Position numbers and translations under genes: made by a program. Source: Acridotheres tristis (lineage: Eukaryota; Chordata; Aves; Passeriformes; Sturnidae). From it: a stretch of 64,000 nt of DNA. Position 1 is the first letter of the stretch; each line of letters opens with the position of its first letter. A model generated the notes under the pieces. The model was not told the origin of the DNA. It worked only from the letters and a program-made list of their open reading frames with translations, and did no database searches. The stretch covers positions 9,613,444-9,677,443 of the forward strand of contig CM072896.1 of the NCBI GenBank assembly GCA_037013685.1, written 5' to 3'. This document shows, in pieces, positions 46,001 to 58,700 of this stretch.

Positions 46001-48704
46001 CTTCATTAGACTTTTAATAAACAGAGTAGAGGCTGAGGAAGAATGTTCAAACAGTTGAAAGCTCTATATGTTTTAAGGGAGTTGCATTCCTGAAGGCTCT
46101 CAAATAACTACTGTTCTCTTTCTTGTGTCTTTTTCCCTACAGCTCAAACACATATTGTGTTTTGGCTGATATTTTTGGTTGCTCCCAGTAATGGGGATGG
46201 TTTATGATAATTAGCACTGCTGTAATCATGATGGAAAGCATTCCCAGTCCTGTTCCATGATTGTTTTCTGGCTCTGTGCTGGATGAGGGTTTCTTTTCTT
46301 AGGTGCATGGGGGTTGAAAGTACTTGAGTTGGGAATTGAAGGGTATCAGAAGCAGAGATGGAAACTTTAAAACACAAGGCTATGTGACAATTTGAAGAAC
46401 ATGGCAAGATTTTGACATTTCCACATAATTTGCATTTAAATGATGTTCACTTTTAAATTCTAACAGTTTTTGTGTTGACTGTTTTGTGATGAAAAAGATG
46501 TAACCTCTGTGTGTGGTACAAGAAAAGCCAGAGGTCTGGGCAGAGATTATAAGAAATATCAGAGCTAGTGTGGAAAAAGAGAATGACTTTGATTAAACTT
46601 TGGATTAACTAATTCTCTTTTTGGGTAAGGTTGACTTTAAAGTCAAAGACTGACAATGTAATTATCTGCAACGACCAATTTGTTTAACGTGTTGGTTCAT
46701 TTGAGCTTTGTGAGGGCTGCAGCTGTGGTCTCTGCAGTTCAATTGTGATCATTAGACACTGGTTTTGGAAGGGACCAGTGTAGGAAGTTACATGTTCAAG
46801 AGGTCTGATATAAAGCACATTTCTGTTGTTTCCACTCTGTTTTGGACAAGGCTCAGGCATTATGTAGCATTTCGAAGATAATAACGTGGGAAAAATGTAA
46901 TGACTTTCATTGCTATGTAGCAAATACATTTTACATGCATTCTGGTTTACTGCAGTTGTTTTCAGGATTAAAAAACACAACCAAATTGTTTTTTTCTTCT
47001 CTTAAATTGCTATAATAAGCATAAGTGTGATTTAAAGAGAAATACAGAGACTAAAAAATACTTAATTATAAGAAGTGGCATTAATTAATTCTGTGTATGG
47101 ACTAGCATGGAACTGTGTCCTCCCCTCACTTTAGGAGAAGCAGAGAAGGTGGCCTGGCCCCTACCTGGTTGTCGATGTTCCACCCTGTGCAGGTGTCCCA
47201 GGTCCTTTTGCTGTTACAGGATAACATCATCCAGAGGTGCTTTCCTTCTTTTCTGTGTGCTCACTGACTTTGTGGAATGCAGCCCAGTCAAATTATTAAG
47301 AATACCTTGAATACCTGAATAAAAATGTTTAGTAAAGTGTTTGCAGGCATAGCAATGGTCTGTAGAAACGTGAAACTTAGTAAATCCTAACAGACATAAT
47401 GGGAAAGTTTAAATTTTGCAGCTTGAGCTGTCCTTTATAAATGTGCCATTTTTCCTTCTGTCCTCTAGAAGAATTAGATTGTTGCTTGTTTATCTAATGA
47501 AAATGTTGAAGAGGAATAATTTCGTATGAACTGGAAAGGCATTTAAATAAAAAATTAGTGTATTAACATCTTTAACTATATTGTGTATAGTGGAAAAGAA
47601 GGTTAATAAGGTATTGAAATGAGAATTTTGTATATATCTCGATATTTCAGGCAGTTTCATTTGAAACCTGGTGGCAGAGTTTGGAAGAGTAATTGTATTT
47701 TGCTGGTTCTACATAAGTGATACTTACACATGGAACAATGTGCTGTGTACCTTCAGCAGTTCTGCAAAGAAGGGACACCCTGGAGGGGAGGAGAGGCTGT
47801 GCTGTTGTTGGGCCACCCTGCAGAGTTTTCAGAGCCAGCCTGAAATCCTGGGTCTCCTCCTGTCCTCCACAGGCGGCTCCACACTCCTGTGCTGTGTGAT
47901 CCAGGGCAGCTGCCTCCCTCCTCTCCTGTCAGTTCCTGTCACAGTAACTCTCTTTCTAGCCAGATCTGTTTCTGTAGCCCTCTTTAACCCCTGGGGTTTT
48001 CTGGCATAAATAAGGCAAAGATGAAAATTTTGTTACAACTCTTCAAATTTTATATGCTGGTTTTGTATATGATTTCTCCCTATAGTTTTCTTTTCTCCAT
48101 GGTTTACTTCTAAACTAAACTCTTTATTCTCATCCCTAGGAAAGCAGTAACAATTTTCAAATTGCATCTAGGAGTACTTAGCTGTGTCTCTGTTCCTTTT
48201 TTAAAAATTATAACTTCTAGTTTTCAAGCTTAGCTTGTTTTGAATATTTGTAAATTTGGAAAAATGGTCATTAAAAAAATTTAAATATGTGGCAAAGATA
48301 GGAGTCCTGGAAACGGAGACTCTAGAGAAGAATTTTGAACTGTTTTCCTTCCTGAAATCATAATTATTCGGACTGAATCAGAATTAATGAAAACATGTCT
48401 AGAATACCCAAGTATTTTAATAGATTAAGTACAACCTGTCCAGGGATGTGAAACAGAGGTTTCAGACTGCTTTTTCTCTCAATGCTTGTCTGGATTACCT
48501 GTATAAATCTCTTTTATTTGTGTTTTGTATCAGTTTACAAATTCTGATTTTTTTTTTTTTCCTTAATTGAATTTTTGTTCTGATATATGAAAGGTCTCAG
48601 CTAATTATCTTGATGATTTTTTTGTGTTTAAAAACTCACAAAAACCAGTGATGAGCTTCAAAACACCACAGTGTGTACATAACAAGTTATCTTTTTTCTT
48701 TCAG
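43065..48704 (+). other. RHBDD1: RHBDD1 intron 1
   Basis: It is bounded by GTGAGT at 43065 and TTTCTTTCAG ending at 48704. Apart from the rest of the CpG island it is AT-rich with poly-A/T tracts (for example 45960-45973). I see no coding exon in it. An additional non-coding 5'UTR exon is possible and could not be detected from sequence. Confidence 0.6.
43384..43417. repeat. Perfect 17-bp tandem duplication
   Basis: CCGAGTGCCCAGCACTG occurs twice with no spacer and no mismatch. It lies in the 3' part of the RHBDD1 CpG island, in the presumed first intron. Confidence 0.95.
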
Positions 48705-48790
48705 AATTTCCAAAACCTGTATGGTTTTGAAATTGAACGAAAGACTGGAATTTTGAATAATCTTCACATTTCTTTGAATAAGAAGTAACA
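48705..48790 (+). other. RHBDD1: RHBDD1 5'UTR part of the first coding exon
   Basis: This 86-nt segment lies between the acceptor and the start codon. A TAA at 48779-48781 is in frame with the main ATG, so translation cannot start further upstream. It also carries a 12-codon uORF (48721-48756). Confidence 0.75.
48721..48756 (+). other. Short uORF in the RHBDD1 leader
   Basis: ATG at 48721 opens an 11-residue peptide (MVLKLNERLEF) ending at TGA 48754-48756, 34 nt before the RHBDD1 start and out of frame with it. Its context is weak (T at -3, G at +4), so leaky scanning or reinitiation is expected. Its presence in mRNA depends on the acceptor at 48704. Confidence 0.55.
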
Positions 48791-49223
48791 ATGGAACGAA
48801 GGCAAAGAGGAGTCAGTGCTGGACTGCTTTTGCTGCTTTATCAAATTTCTCAAGTTGGACTCCAGAACATTCCTTCTGTTACCCTTGGGGTACTTGTACT
48901 GAATGTTTTTCTCTTTCTGAATCCTTTGAGGCCACTGACTGAAGTGTGTCTCAGTGTAAATGAAGCTGTCCACAGAAAGAACTGGCAGCGTTTTCTGCTT
49001 GCTCCTTTCCACCATGCAGATGATTGGCATTTGTATTATAACATGATTTCCATGCTTTGGAAGGGCATAATGCTGGAAAGAAAGCTGAAGAGCATATGGT
49101 TTGCCTACATAATTGCAGTGTTTTCAGTACTAATTGGAGTAGTTTACATAGTGCTGGAACTCCTGCTTGTGATAATTCTGGATGATCCTTCCTATGAAAT
49201 GAATTGTGGTGTAGGTTTTTCAG
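48791..49223 (+). CDS. RHBDD1: Rhomboid protease RHBDD1/RHBDL4, first coding exon (residues 1-144)
   Basis: This encodes the N-terminal half of an ER-resident rhomboid intramembrane serine protease that cleaves unstable membrane proteins for ER-associated degradation. The protein starts MERRQRG, aligning with human RHBDD1 along its length. Hydrophobic segments lie at about 9-25, 28-45, 103-130 and onward. The conserved loop HHADDWHLYYN is at 74-84. The exon ends in the catalytic GFSG motif with Ser144, the same number as in human. The start is supported by a good context (A at -3, G at +4) and an in-frame stop 12 nt upstream. The donor is CAG/GTAAGA at 49224, phase 1. The gene runs rightward, divergent from IRS1, which is the conserved amniote order. 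About 29 C-terminal residues, including the expected VCP-binding motif, lie outside the window. Confidence 0.96.
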
Positions 49224-50684
49224 GTAAGACAGAGTTGGTCCAATTTATAAATGTAAAATTAATATGCAGAGTTGCTATATTACAATAACTGCTAATTGCA
49301 GAAAGAGGATAGGTGTACATCTGTATATACATATATATATGATTGTCACATCATATGCTTATCCTATTTTTTAATTTCAAGTGTGTACTCTGGGCATGAA
49401 CATAAACTAATTCAGTTCTTGTTCTTGCGACCAACAGGGACTTTACCTGAGAACATGAAATATCATCCTGTAGAATTGTGTTGTCTGTTTAATATTGCAG
49501 GTTAATTGAAGTCTGAACTCTTTAATTTTATGATGTCATATAAGCATTTCAATAATGCTCCTTAGGTAGCTTCTAGAAAAGCCTATTAGTTTAAAATTAC
49601 TTGTGCCTGTCTTTGGAGGGACTCCTTTAGATTTGATTTTCCTTGCAGCATCCAAACACCTGATTTTGGCCATCTTCCTTCCAGTAATGGTCTTGTCTCC
49701 TCCTTTAGCAGATCATTTCAAGATAAGTAGGGGATTTCCTTGCTGTGACTGGGGCCTAGCCTTAGAAGGCAAGCCTTCTTTTTCAGCCTTTAAGAAAGTT
49801 GCTTCAACACCTCTGAGGTTTCCTTGGAATATTCCAGTGGGTAGGAGCTGGAACATCGTGGCAGTTGCTCCTCTGGACCTCCAGTTATTTTCTGGTCCAC
49901 CCCCCTTTGGTAACAAGCCTGGCCATTTCTAGCATGGGCCTTTCTGGGGGCTGTAGAGGCCCTGAGTGCAGCCCCTTTCCCTGAATGGTCTGACTGCTTG
50001 TGCCAGCCTCAGTGTGTCCATGTCAAAACTTCTACTTGTTAATTTGTCAGGTTGGTTTTCAGACCACTGTGAGCTTTCTCTTGAGAGGAATTTTTTCATA
50101 AACACTTCCAATATGTTCTCTGAATTCATTCCATCATATTGGCTGGTGGTTGCATGATAAAACAGTTGCAGTCAGTTAGAAATTAATATTATTTACTGTG
50201 ATAAAAGGTGATTTATCTACTTCTTTTTTTCAGAAACAAGTGGTTCTGGAGTATGTGTAAGATGATTTTCCATTAATTCAGAATTTAAACCTACTGTTGA
50301 TCTTTATTCGTATTTGTTTGTCTTGTTTTCAGTAGTGGCTGTTCTCAAGTCACAGAACATTTTTTTGAGTTCATTAATTTTGTCAATTATTTCAACTAGA
50401 ACTCCCATATTAAATTATGTTTGTATTGAATACCTGAATAGCTACAGTGAGCAGGCACATTAAAAAGCAGCTTAGATTTGGCTGTTATACAAATACATAT
50501 TTTTTTCTATTATTTTTTTTTTTTTAAGTCACTGAAAAGTATCACTGAAAGAACAGAACTGTTCTGGCATGCAGCAGTATGCTTCATGATGCTTTGAAAC
50601 TGCATGGTATTTCAAATTGTTTGCATTTCTTTATTATTTGTGCACAAGTATTTCTCTCTTCATGTGATTTCTTCTTGTTTGCAG
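49224..50684 (+). other. RHBDD1: RHBDD1 intron after the first coding exon
   Basis: GTAAGA to TTGTTTGCAG. AT-rich, no exon or recognisable repeat. Intron retention would append about 21 non-homologous residues to Ser144 before a stop. Confidence 0.85.
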
Positions 50685-50817
50685 GAGTCTTGTTTGCTTT
50701 GAAAGTTTTGAACAACCATTATAATCCAGGAAGAGTGAGCAGTGTCTTTGGATTGCCAATATCCAGTAAATATGCTTGTTGGGTGGAGCTGGTGGCTATT
50801 CATTTAATCTCCCCGGG
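50685..50817 (+). CDS. RHBDD1: RHBDD1 coding exon, residues 145-189
   Basis: It begins in the Gly codon right after the catalytic serine (G, then VLFALKVLNNHY) and continues through FGLPIS, CWVELVAIHL and ISPG. It covers the rhomboid helix that carries Ser144 and the next helix. The acceptor is TTTGCAG at 50678-50684 and the donor is GG/GTGAGT at 50818, phase 2. Similarity to human RHBDD1 is continuous across both junctions. Confidence 0.96.
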
Positions 50818-53800
50818 GTGAGTGCATTGAGTATCTCGAAGAGAAGAGATTTGGACTATCTGGAGTAGTTTGAAATATCTCATGAAGTGTGAGTAGTGTT
50901 AGCTGGTATCCCAGTGCAGTGTTGGGGCTGCAGTCTGCTTTTTCCTTAAAACCCTCGATTTTGAGTACATCTCAAATTCAAAACCTGAAATACTTTTCCC
51001 AGAAGGTGTAATTGAATATTTGAGGGAAGATAACAAAAGCTGATGGACAAGGAAAAGGGCTGTGCCTTTTCAACGAGGTAACTAAACAACCACCATAGTG
51101 CCAAGGGCTTCATTAGCTGAGCAGCATTCCAGTTTGCTTGCCATGTCTGTCCTAGCCCACTCTGGCTCAGTCACTCCTGACTTATTGTCAAACTTTCATC
51201 TAATGTTGTGCCAGTTTTGTTAGTGCCACTGTCCTGCAGTGCTGCTGGTCGTCATCCTCAGTTTCCCTGTGTGCTCTGTGCCAGCACAGTTCATCTGCCC
51301 CTACGTCTGGGAGAACAGGGCCTTGCTGTTCTTTGGCACTTGATTTTTGTAGTCCTGTTTGCAAATGAGTCATTTTCCTATGTAATATTTTGTAACTGTG
51401 AATCACATTGCTGAATATATGCAAAGTACAGACACAAAACCTGTGAACTATCAAATCACAGTTTATGTGCAATCTCCCACTTTTCAGAAAGATTTAGAAA
51501 AAGAGCTCAGCAGTACTCAGGTATTCCTTGTCAGATAGTATGATACAGCTGATAGAACATTTCCGAGTATAGAAGGAGAATTCAAATACTGCTTAGGTTA
51601 AGCACTGCTTTTATTGCTTTATGCCTGGCTGCTCAACTGACTGCAGTGAGGATTAAAGACAGAAGAGTGCTCTGCCTAAATGCAGTTTTATTTGTGAGCT
51701 ACATGGCATTGTTACAAGGATAAAACTGAAGCTTTCAGTGCATTAAATTTTTTTTTTCTGAAAAATATAAACTGTTGTTTTAGCTGCACATAGGTTTTAT
51801 TTGGTGATATGTTTAACAGTACTGTTTTTAATTAAAGAGTAGTAGAAGAGCATTATGTATTAAGTAAAATCATATCATACTGTTTATGGTAGAGGAAAAT
51901 GTGGTTTCAGATATTGTGTGCTGTTCTTTTTCAGTTGCATAGGGTAGACAGTGGATAGGAAGTCCGGAAAGAATATAAAAAATACTTCATAATTTCATAA
52001 GTTTAGATTGCTGACTCATCTAAACCTGTACAGAGGGCAATTTCACAGTACTTAAATGATAATGGGGGCTACAGAAAACAAGTAGTGTTATGCAGAAATT
52101 CATGTCCTGGAACACAACATATTTAATTAGTAACTGCCAACTGCCTTGCAATGGACCATAGCAATTGTAGCTCTCACAGCATTGCTCTTATATGCTCATC
52201 TGTGTGCTCCGGGCAGGTTATAATATTTGAAGTCTATATTTAACTGGTTTCTTTTGTAGACAAAGTTGCATAGTTGAGTTTTGAATAGATAAGAGGTCAG
52301 TAATTGGGGCAGAATTCTGTCCAGTCAGAAAGCCATGTGGTACATTTGGACCTGCCTTACTGGACTGATGTGGCAGGCTCACTTGAGAATCCATAACCAG
52401 TGAAAGATCCAGAAGTACTATTGAGCCTTTTGAAAACCTTGATCTTTGTGTTGGGAGAGGATTTAGGAGTTTGCTAACATCTTACTATTTTCTTTCTCAT
52501 TAATGTTTTTGTTTTGGAAAAATTTTAAAGTGCATTCAGTACCCTTCTAATCTTCCCCTTCGATAAAGGATACTGAGATGCAGGCTTTGCTCAGTAGGCC
52601 TTGGGATTATTTGTTTAATGGAAGAACAGACATATGAAAAGTTACTTTCTGTTTAATCTGTGTCTCTTCCAGAACTGGGCAGACATCTCAAGTCTTAGGT
52701 GAACCAACATCATGTTGGTGATTTCTAGAGTAGGTGATTTTTAAGTATTTTTAATTTTCTGAGGTCCGACATTTTACAAGTCAGGCATGCATATTTCATA
52801 AATTTGGAAAATCTGTTCCAGAAAATCTGTTTGGGAAATTAGTACCTTTTGGATCCTTTATTTTGGTAACTACCTTTTATCTATAAATGTTCACATCAGC
52901 ATTTATGTCTTACTCTTCAGGGTGAGAGAGAACTGTAGCGCTGCATGGCAGGATAGCAGTTTGTGGTTAAGTAGGTGGCAAAAGAGTGAATTTAGATTTG
53001 ATCTTTACCTCCCTCTAGTGACACGTGCATTTTCCTGTCTCCTTTTACCACTGATGCCTGGAAGTTGTCTTGGCTTGGGTGCTTGTGCCATCATCTGTGT
53101 AACTCCTGCAGATCACTCACCTGAATGTAAAAATTGGTGGAAATATTATACTTGGTACATTAAACATTTAATTTCTACTTTATAAAGGAAAAAAAAAGGC
53201 ACTAATTTTAGCTCATATTATTTAAATTTGTATAAAAGAGTTATTTCTAATTGCATATGAGGAAATTTTAACATTTAGTGTATTGGCTTCTGTAACTTTG
53301 TAACAGAGGTGAAAAATTTGCAACTAGTGTTTACACCTGCTTGAATTCAGAAGATTTTCTCTTAACTTTTGTTTAAACACAGAAGAGTTTAACTCTTAAT
53401 TTGAATGTCGAAAATTGATTTTTGAATTTATACAGTACCCCATAGTCATGTCAGTAACTGGAGCAAATCTTCTTATTTACTGTTAACATATGCTTCTGGG
53501 TTGATTTCTCAAAAGACTCCAGAGTCTTTTCATTCTGTACACAAATGGTAATGATGTTTTTTTAAAAGAAATTGTTGGTATGCATAGAAAAGAATTTGGA
53601 TCTCAGCATTTCAATTGTTCTTTCAGTTTTGAAGGCAGTGTATTACAAAGATTGCAGTGGATCTGCTTTCATGCTGCTTTCAGACTAATTGTAGGATTGC
53701 ATGGATAGTGCAGTACAAAGTATTGTGTTTGTGCTTTCACTCAGAACTGAACATGGTTTTGGTAAGATCTACCCAGACATTACAATGTAAGTTATTTTCT

Positions 53801-54147
53801 AAAGCTTAAAACCAGTTTACTCCTTTGGAAGTCTTTAAATGCTTTTAGGGAAATCATATTCTGTAGCAAATAAAATGATCTCTCCAATTAGTTTTTTCAG
53901 TATATTTGTTAAATACTTTTCTGTAACTATGTAACTCCCAATTTTAAGGTAGTTTAAAAGAAAGAAAACTTGGCATTATACCCTTACAAGCAGGTAATAT
54001 CCCTGTGCATGGTCTCACTCAGGGACTTTCTCAGGGAAGTCTCAGAGACTTTCTCTTTACAAAAATTCTACACTCTCACTTTTGTATCCCTACCAAAAGA
54101 AAAAATCTCCATTTCCATTTCTCACAAGATTTTTTTTTATTTTCTAG
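50818..54147 (+). other. RHBDD1: RHBDD1 intron
   Basis: GTGAGT to TTTTCTAG. AT-rich sequence of about 3.3 kb with no coding segment that joins in frame and no repeat I can name. Confidence 0.85.
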
Positions 54148-54236
54148 GACTTCTTTTGCTGGGCATCTGTCAGGAATTCTCGTTGGATTGATGTACACTA
54201 TGGGACCTCTGAAAAAGATCATGCGAGCCTGTGCAG
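54148..54236 (+). CDS. RHBDD1: RHBDD1 coding exon, residues 189-218, catalytic His
   Basis: This exon encodes GTSFAGHLSGILVGLMYT and GPLKKIMRACA. His195 in AGH completes the rhomboid Ser-His dyad at the same number as human, so the enzyme should be active. GILVGLMY is the GxxxG-like last helix of the rhomboid core. The acceptor is TTTCTAG ending at 54147 and the donor is CAG/GTATAT at 54237, a slightly weak donor. Confidence 0.96.
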
Positions 54237-55743
54237 GTATATCATTTTGTTGAATTTGCAAAATCTGCATAAGGAACACTTTTATTTTTAAAATTTGATT
54301 AAGTCTCACATATAGAAATTCAGAAAAATATTTTTTTTCTTAAATATGGATAAGAGCAATTAAGAATAAATGTTACTTTCAGATTTTTTTACATAGAGGA
54401 ATACCTTTTTCTCTTCTTTTTAAGTATTTATTTAGAGTATAATCTTTCAGTGAAAATGTCACTTCAAATGAAGTGTGGTGAAGCCATAAACATATGTTAG
54501 AACAAAATGTTTCCATCTTGGTTTCTACTGTTGTGTCAATCTATTGGAAGTCTCTATGGTTTGCAGAAGGTGGTGGGATGCTTAAGAAATTGTTACTGGA
54601 TTTCTCAAGCTTTCCAACAATGTGTTATTACAGCTTTTCATATTGCAGTAATGATTATTTTTTAAAAAATATTACAGCTTTAGATATCTGCAGTCTTAAA
54701 AATTGTTTTAAATACAGTCCTGCAAACTTTTAAATGAACACTCCCATAAATGTCAGTGTTTTATTGAAGTCTAAGCCCTGACACAACAGCTGTGCTGGGG
54801 TTGGTTGGCAGAATATTTGGCTTTTTATGTCTGACTACTTGATAGACTGAGTACTTTATTCATGACTGTTCCATCAAATCGAACATGGATACAGTGTTTG
54901 TAATGTGGGGAATTATTTGTTCAAATGTGTGTGCTCTCACTGGGGCTTGGATCACAATTTATACATAGTTTGTAGGAAGGGAAAAAAGGACACCAAAGCA
55001 TCAGCTTTCCTGCCTGGCTGGAGGGAACAGACGTCAGGTATCCCGTTGGTTAAAGGTTAACCTTGCATGATTCTGTGTACAGGGATCTGCCTGATGATTA
55101 TAGAACAGGCAGGCATCAGCTCAGCTGCCAGGGCAGCCTCAGGCTCTGCAGCCTTGGACTTGGCAAGGTGCACCCTGACTGGCTCACCTGCTGTGGTTTG
55201 GAGTTGGACTGGGGAACTTCTGAGGTGCCTAGCAGTGAATTTTTCTGGGATTCAGTGATAACCCCACAGTACTGTTGGTGAAACTGCCCTGCAGACCGGG
55301 CTGCTGTGCAGGTTCTGTGTGACTGACAGCTGCAGGGAGCAGTGTTCACTACATGGGCCTTTTTTCCCCGTGTAGCAGGGCAGGAATAATGCAGTGTTGC
55401 TCCAATCCTCAGTTTTCTGTGCATTAAACATTATTACTAATGAATACTCTCAGCAGAGAAATTGTTTATTGTGTGTTCTGGGGAGAACATTATAGGTTGA
55501 TTTGCTTTTTTCTAGTCCACATGGATATGTTGCTTGAACGTGGCACACTACTATAAAATCTGGAACATACAAGCTTGCAATAGTACGTTTTCTCACTGAT
55601 GCCAAAACAATCCAAAGATACCCACTGATTTCCTGCCTGTATCTTATGAAACAAACTCTTAAAGAAAGGGTATTTTGAATTTGAATTTTGTATTCTATAA
55701 AGAAAATATGATTAAACAGCATATGCATTATTCTTTTATTTAG
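54237..55743 (+). other. RHBDD1: RHBDD1 intron
   Basis: GTATAT to TTATTTAG. AT-rich except for a GC-richer patch at about 55010-55400 that contains only short, unrecognised frames. Confidence 0.8.
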
Positions 55744-55794
55744 CTGGCATTTCTTTCTTCACTGAGCCTGACAGGCCAAGGGACTACTATTCAG
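55744..55794 (+). CDS. RHBDD1: RHBDD1 small coding exon, residues 219-235
   Basis: A 51-nt exon that keeps phase 1 at both ends. It encodes AGISFFTEPDRPRDYYS, the start of the cytosolic tail. The acceptor is TTTATTTAG and the donor is CAG/GTAAGT at 55795. Its length is a multiple of three, so skipping it would leave the reading frame intact. Similarity to human is low here, as expected for a linker; the call rests on the splice sites, the phase and the Tyr-rich character shared with human. Confidence 0.85.
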
Positions 55795-58700
55795 GTAAGT
55801 ACTCTTGTCTATTTAACCAAAAACTTACTCCAACTTCAAAAATAATTTTTTGCTAATGATTAGAAAACCTATAGGAGAGCTGTGTGAATGGAAACATACA
55901 CAGAATACAAAATATTCTTCACATGTATACTTGCTAAACTTCTATTACTTCTCTGGGAATTCTCATTTTTCCTCTTCAGGCAAGTGTGTGGATGGATTTT
56001 GTACAAGAGGCTTAAGCCTCAAATTAAGGTCATGACTTCCTAAAATGCTACCTCAGGGAAATATCATCCCTTTTGCACAAGGTGTAGCAGTGGGGAAATT
56101 GTGCCTACTGAAAGCAGCCTTTAGGACCTTGGTAAATATGCCCTCATCTGGCAAATTTATCTGTTCCATTCTGGGGTGGTTTTTCACTTCTAACAGGGAT
56201 CTTCCTTTGAACACTCTTTGTAAATGAGGTAATTTAAGTGCAAGAAAACTCCCCTCAGCAGACTGAATTTAGGCCATCTTCAGTTTTTAATGGATGGCTG
56301 GCATACATTTGATTCACTTCTGCAGAACATTGAATCATTTCATGTGGAGTGTACAGAAATAATAGATGGAGTCCTTGTCTGTGAGGGCCAGGAGAGGCTG
56401 GGAGCTGGGCTCTGGGTGTTGGATCTGAGCTAAGGGATGCATATCTTGTCATTTCTTACCTCCTGCAGGGATTTATGCTCTTTCCTGGGCATCTGCAGGG
56501 AGAACAGGATAAATGCATAGTGATAACTCTCTCAAATATCTGCCAGTGTACAGTGGCTTGTGGCTTAAAGATGTTCTCAGCAGAAAGTTTTATGGGAGAA
56601 TTTTGTCTTTAATAGCCTGTGGTAGATCCTTCTTCCATCAATTTGCCAAAAACTCTTTGAATCAACATGAACACTTTTAACACCTACATCATCAGAAAAG
56701 ACTCCGAATTTGGTTTAGAATCTGTCATGTTTTGGTTTGGCTTGAACCTGCTAACTGCTAATTTCATTTGATGCACATGAATTCTTCTTTGGGGAGGGAG
56801 ACTAAAACTTCATTCTTTATGTACTTCCTTCCTTAGTGGTTTTTTAGGCTTCAGTCTTGTACTCACAATGGTCATCTTCTCCCTCCATTTGGAAAGTTGG
56901 AGTCTGTCTGGTTGCTTATAAAGAAACTATTTCACACGTTTGATCTTTCTTACTGTTCTCTGATGTTTCATCAGGCAGGGTTTTTTATTTTGTGTAGTCT
57001 TTTATAATTGAGATGTGCTTACTTTGAGCCAACTTTATAGCTGCTTTTATTCTCCCTGATGGACTTTGTCTTCAATGATCTATCTCCAATTTTATTATTA
57101 CATTAAATAGTTCCCACAAGCAGGATTCTGGGCTCTTAAGTATTTTTGAAACATCTGTTTTGTAATTCCTAAACAAAAGATCTTAGCCTGCTTTCCTCAA
57201 CAACAGCAACAGGGATTGTTCCAACTTAAAGGTGTATTTACCCAGGATTTTCATTACTCTAATTTACTCTCAAGTCAAAACCATTTGACCTAAAGGCCAG
57301 TAAAGAAATAAAACAATTAGTACTGTGAAGTGAAATGAGAGGTGAGCACAGTTTGTGTTACCTGTTCCCATGGCTGGCAATCCCAGCCCAGGTCAGGGTG
57401 CCAGGTGCTCAGACACTGAACCTTCCTCCAGTATCCCAGAATAGCAGGGTGGATGGAAATTCAAAAGATTTCTATTGGAAAAAGCTCTTTAATAGCTAGT
57501 CAAGATAAGAATTTGTACTTGACATTTCAACTCTGTGATCTATTACAGCCCCTGTACAAACACCAGCTGCTGGGAGCTTGGGTGGGTGTACAAGGCCACT
57601 CTTGTGTAGGAGCAGCAGATTGATTCTGAACAGCAAACTCTGTTTGCTTTTCCAGCTCTTTTCAAGTGGGGAAAATAGAAGAGATTTCAGGTAGTAGAAC
57701 AGCCATTGATGGGGAGGGAAGAAAAAAGCTGTCCTTGTATACTGACAACAAGGAAGTCTGGACTTTTTTTGCATCTTCTGGGCATTCCCCGAATGCTGTT
57801 ACTTTGAGTTCTTTTGGACAAAGGGGAGATGGAGAGAGTTAACCTGAATTATCCTGTCTTCCAAGTTCACCTTTAGCTATAACCATTTAATTTTTGCTTT
57901 GTACTAAATTCATTTGTCTAAAATGACTTACAACTGCAGTTAAGAAAATATATATTTGTTATGTTCATTTCCTGTTCATATACTTTGTAATTGTCTTTCA
58001 TCCTATTTGCAGAAGTCTTAATGGAAGATTTAACCTTTTGCGTGGTGTATGATATATGGAATAAATTTGGCCATCTGTGAATGAAGAAAACTTGCTCTAG
58101 TGTCACAGGCTAATGATGCATATCTTGATTAGTTTTTCACTTTCTGGCATTGCTGATTTATTATTATGTGCCTTTAAATAATAATTTAAATAGAAAAATA
58201 GATGGAGTTATGGTCAGAACAGATTTTATGAAACAGCACAAGGAAACAGCTTTAAAAGTGAAAAGGTTTTAAGTGAAATTGTAACACATTTAGTACTTAG
58301 TAGCTGAATTAGGTTTTCTCTAAGTGCAGTTCATGAATAAAGTATTAGGACATTTATTTTGATTAATAGGAACACCTTGAACATGTCAATGTTACCAAAC
58401 TGTGTCTCATTTTAAAATATAAGATTGCAGCTTTCTGAGCACTTACAACTTGCTGGCAGTGTGAAACATAAAACATAGATAAAACTACAGCAATTGAACA
58501 AACCTAAAATACAGCATCCTTTTGCTTTCATCAGATAATTTCATGCTTTTGGTACCAGGATTTTTACACTCTTCATGCATGTAGTTTTGAAGCCTCCAGA
58601 AAATAAATTTATAGCTGAGAAAATGTTCATTCAGATTACCTTAAAGCAGAGGAGAATGAAGGGAGTATATAAGGATTGCATCCAACGTGTACAGGCATAA

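Noticed and set aside
49224..49288. Continuation of the first RHBDD1 coding frame past residue 144
   Set aside because: A clean CAG/GTAAGA donor sits at the conserved GFSG position, and the next exon restores homology, so the extension is intron.
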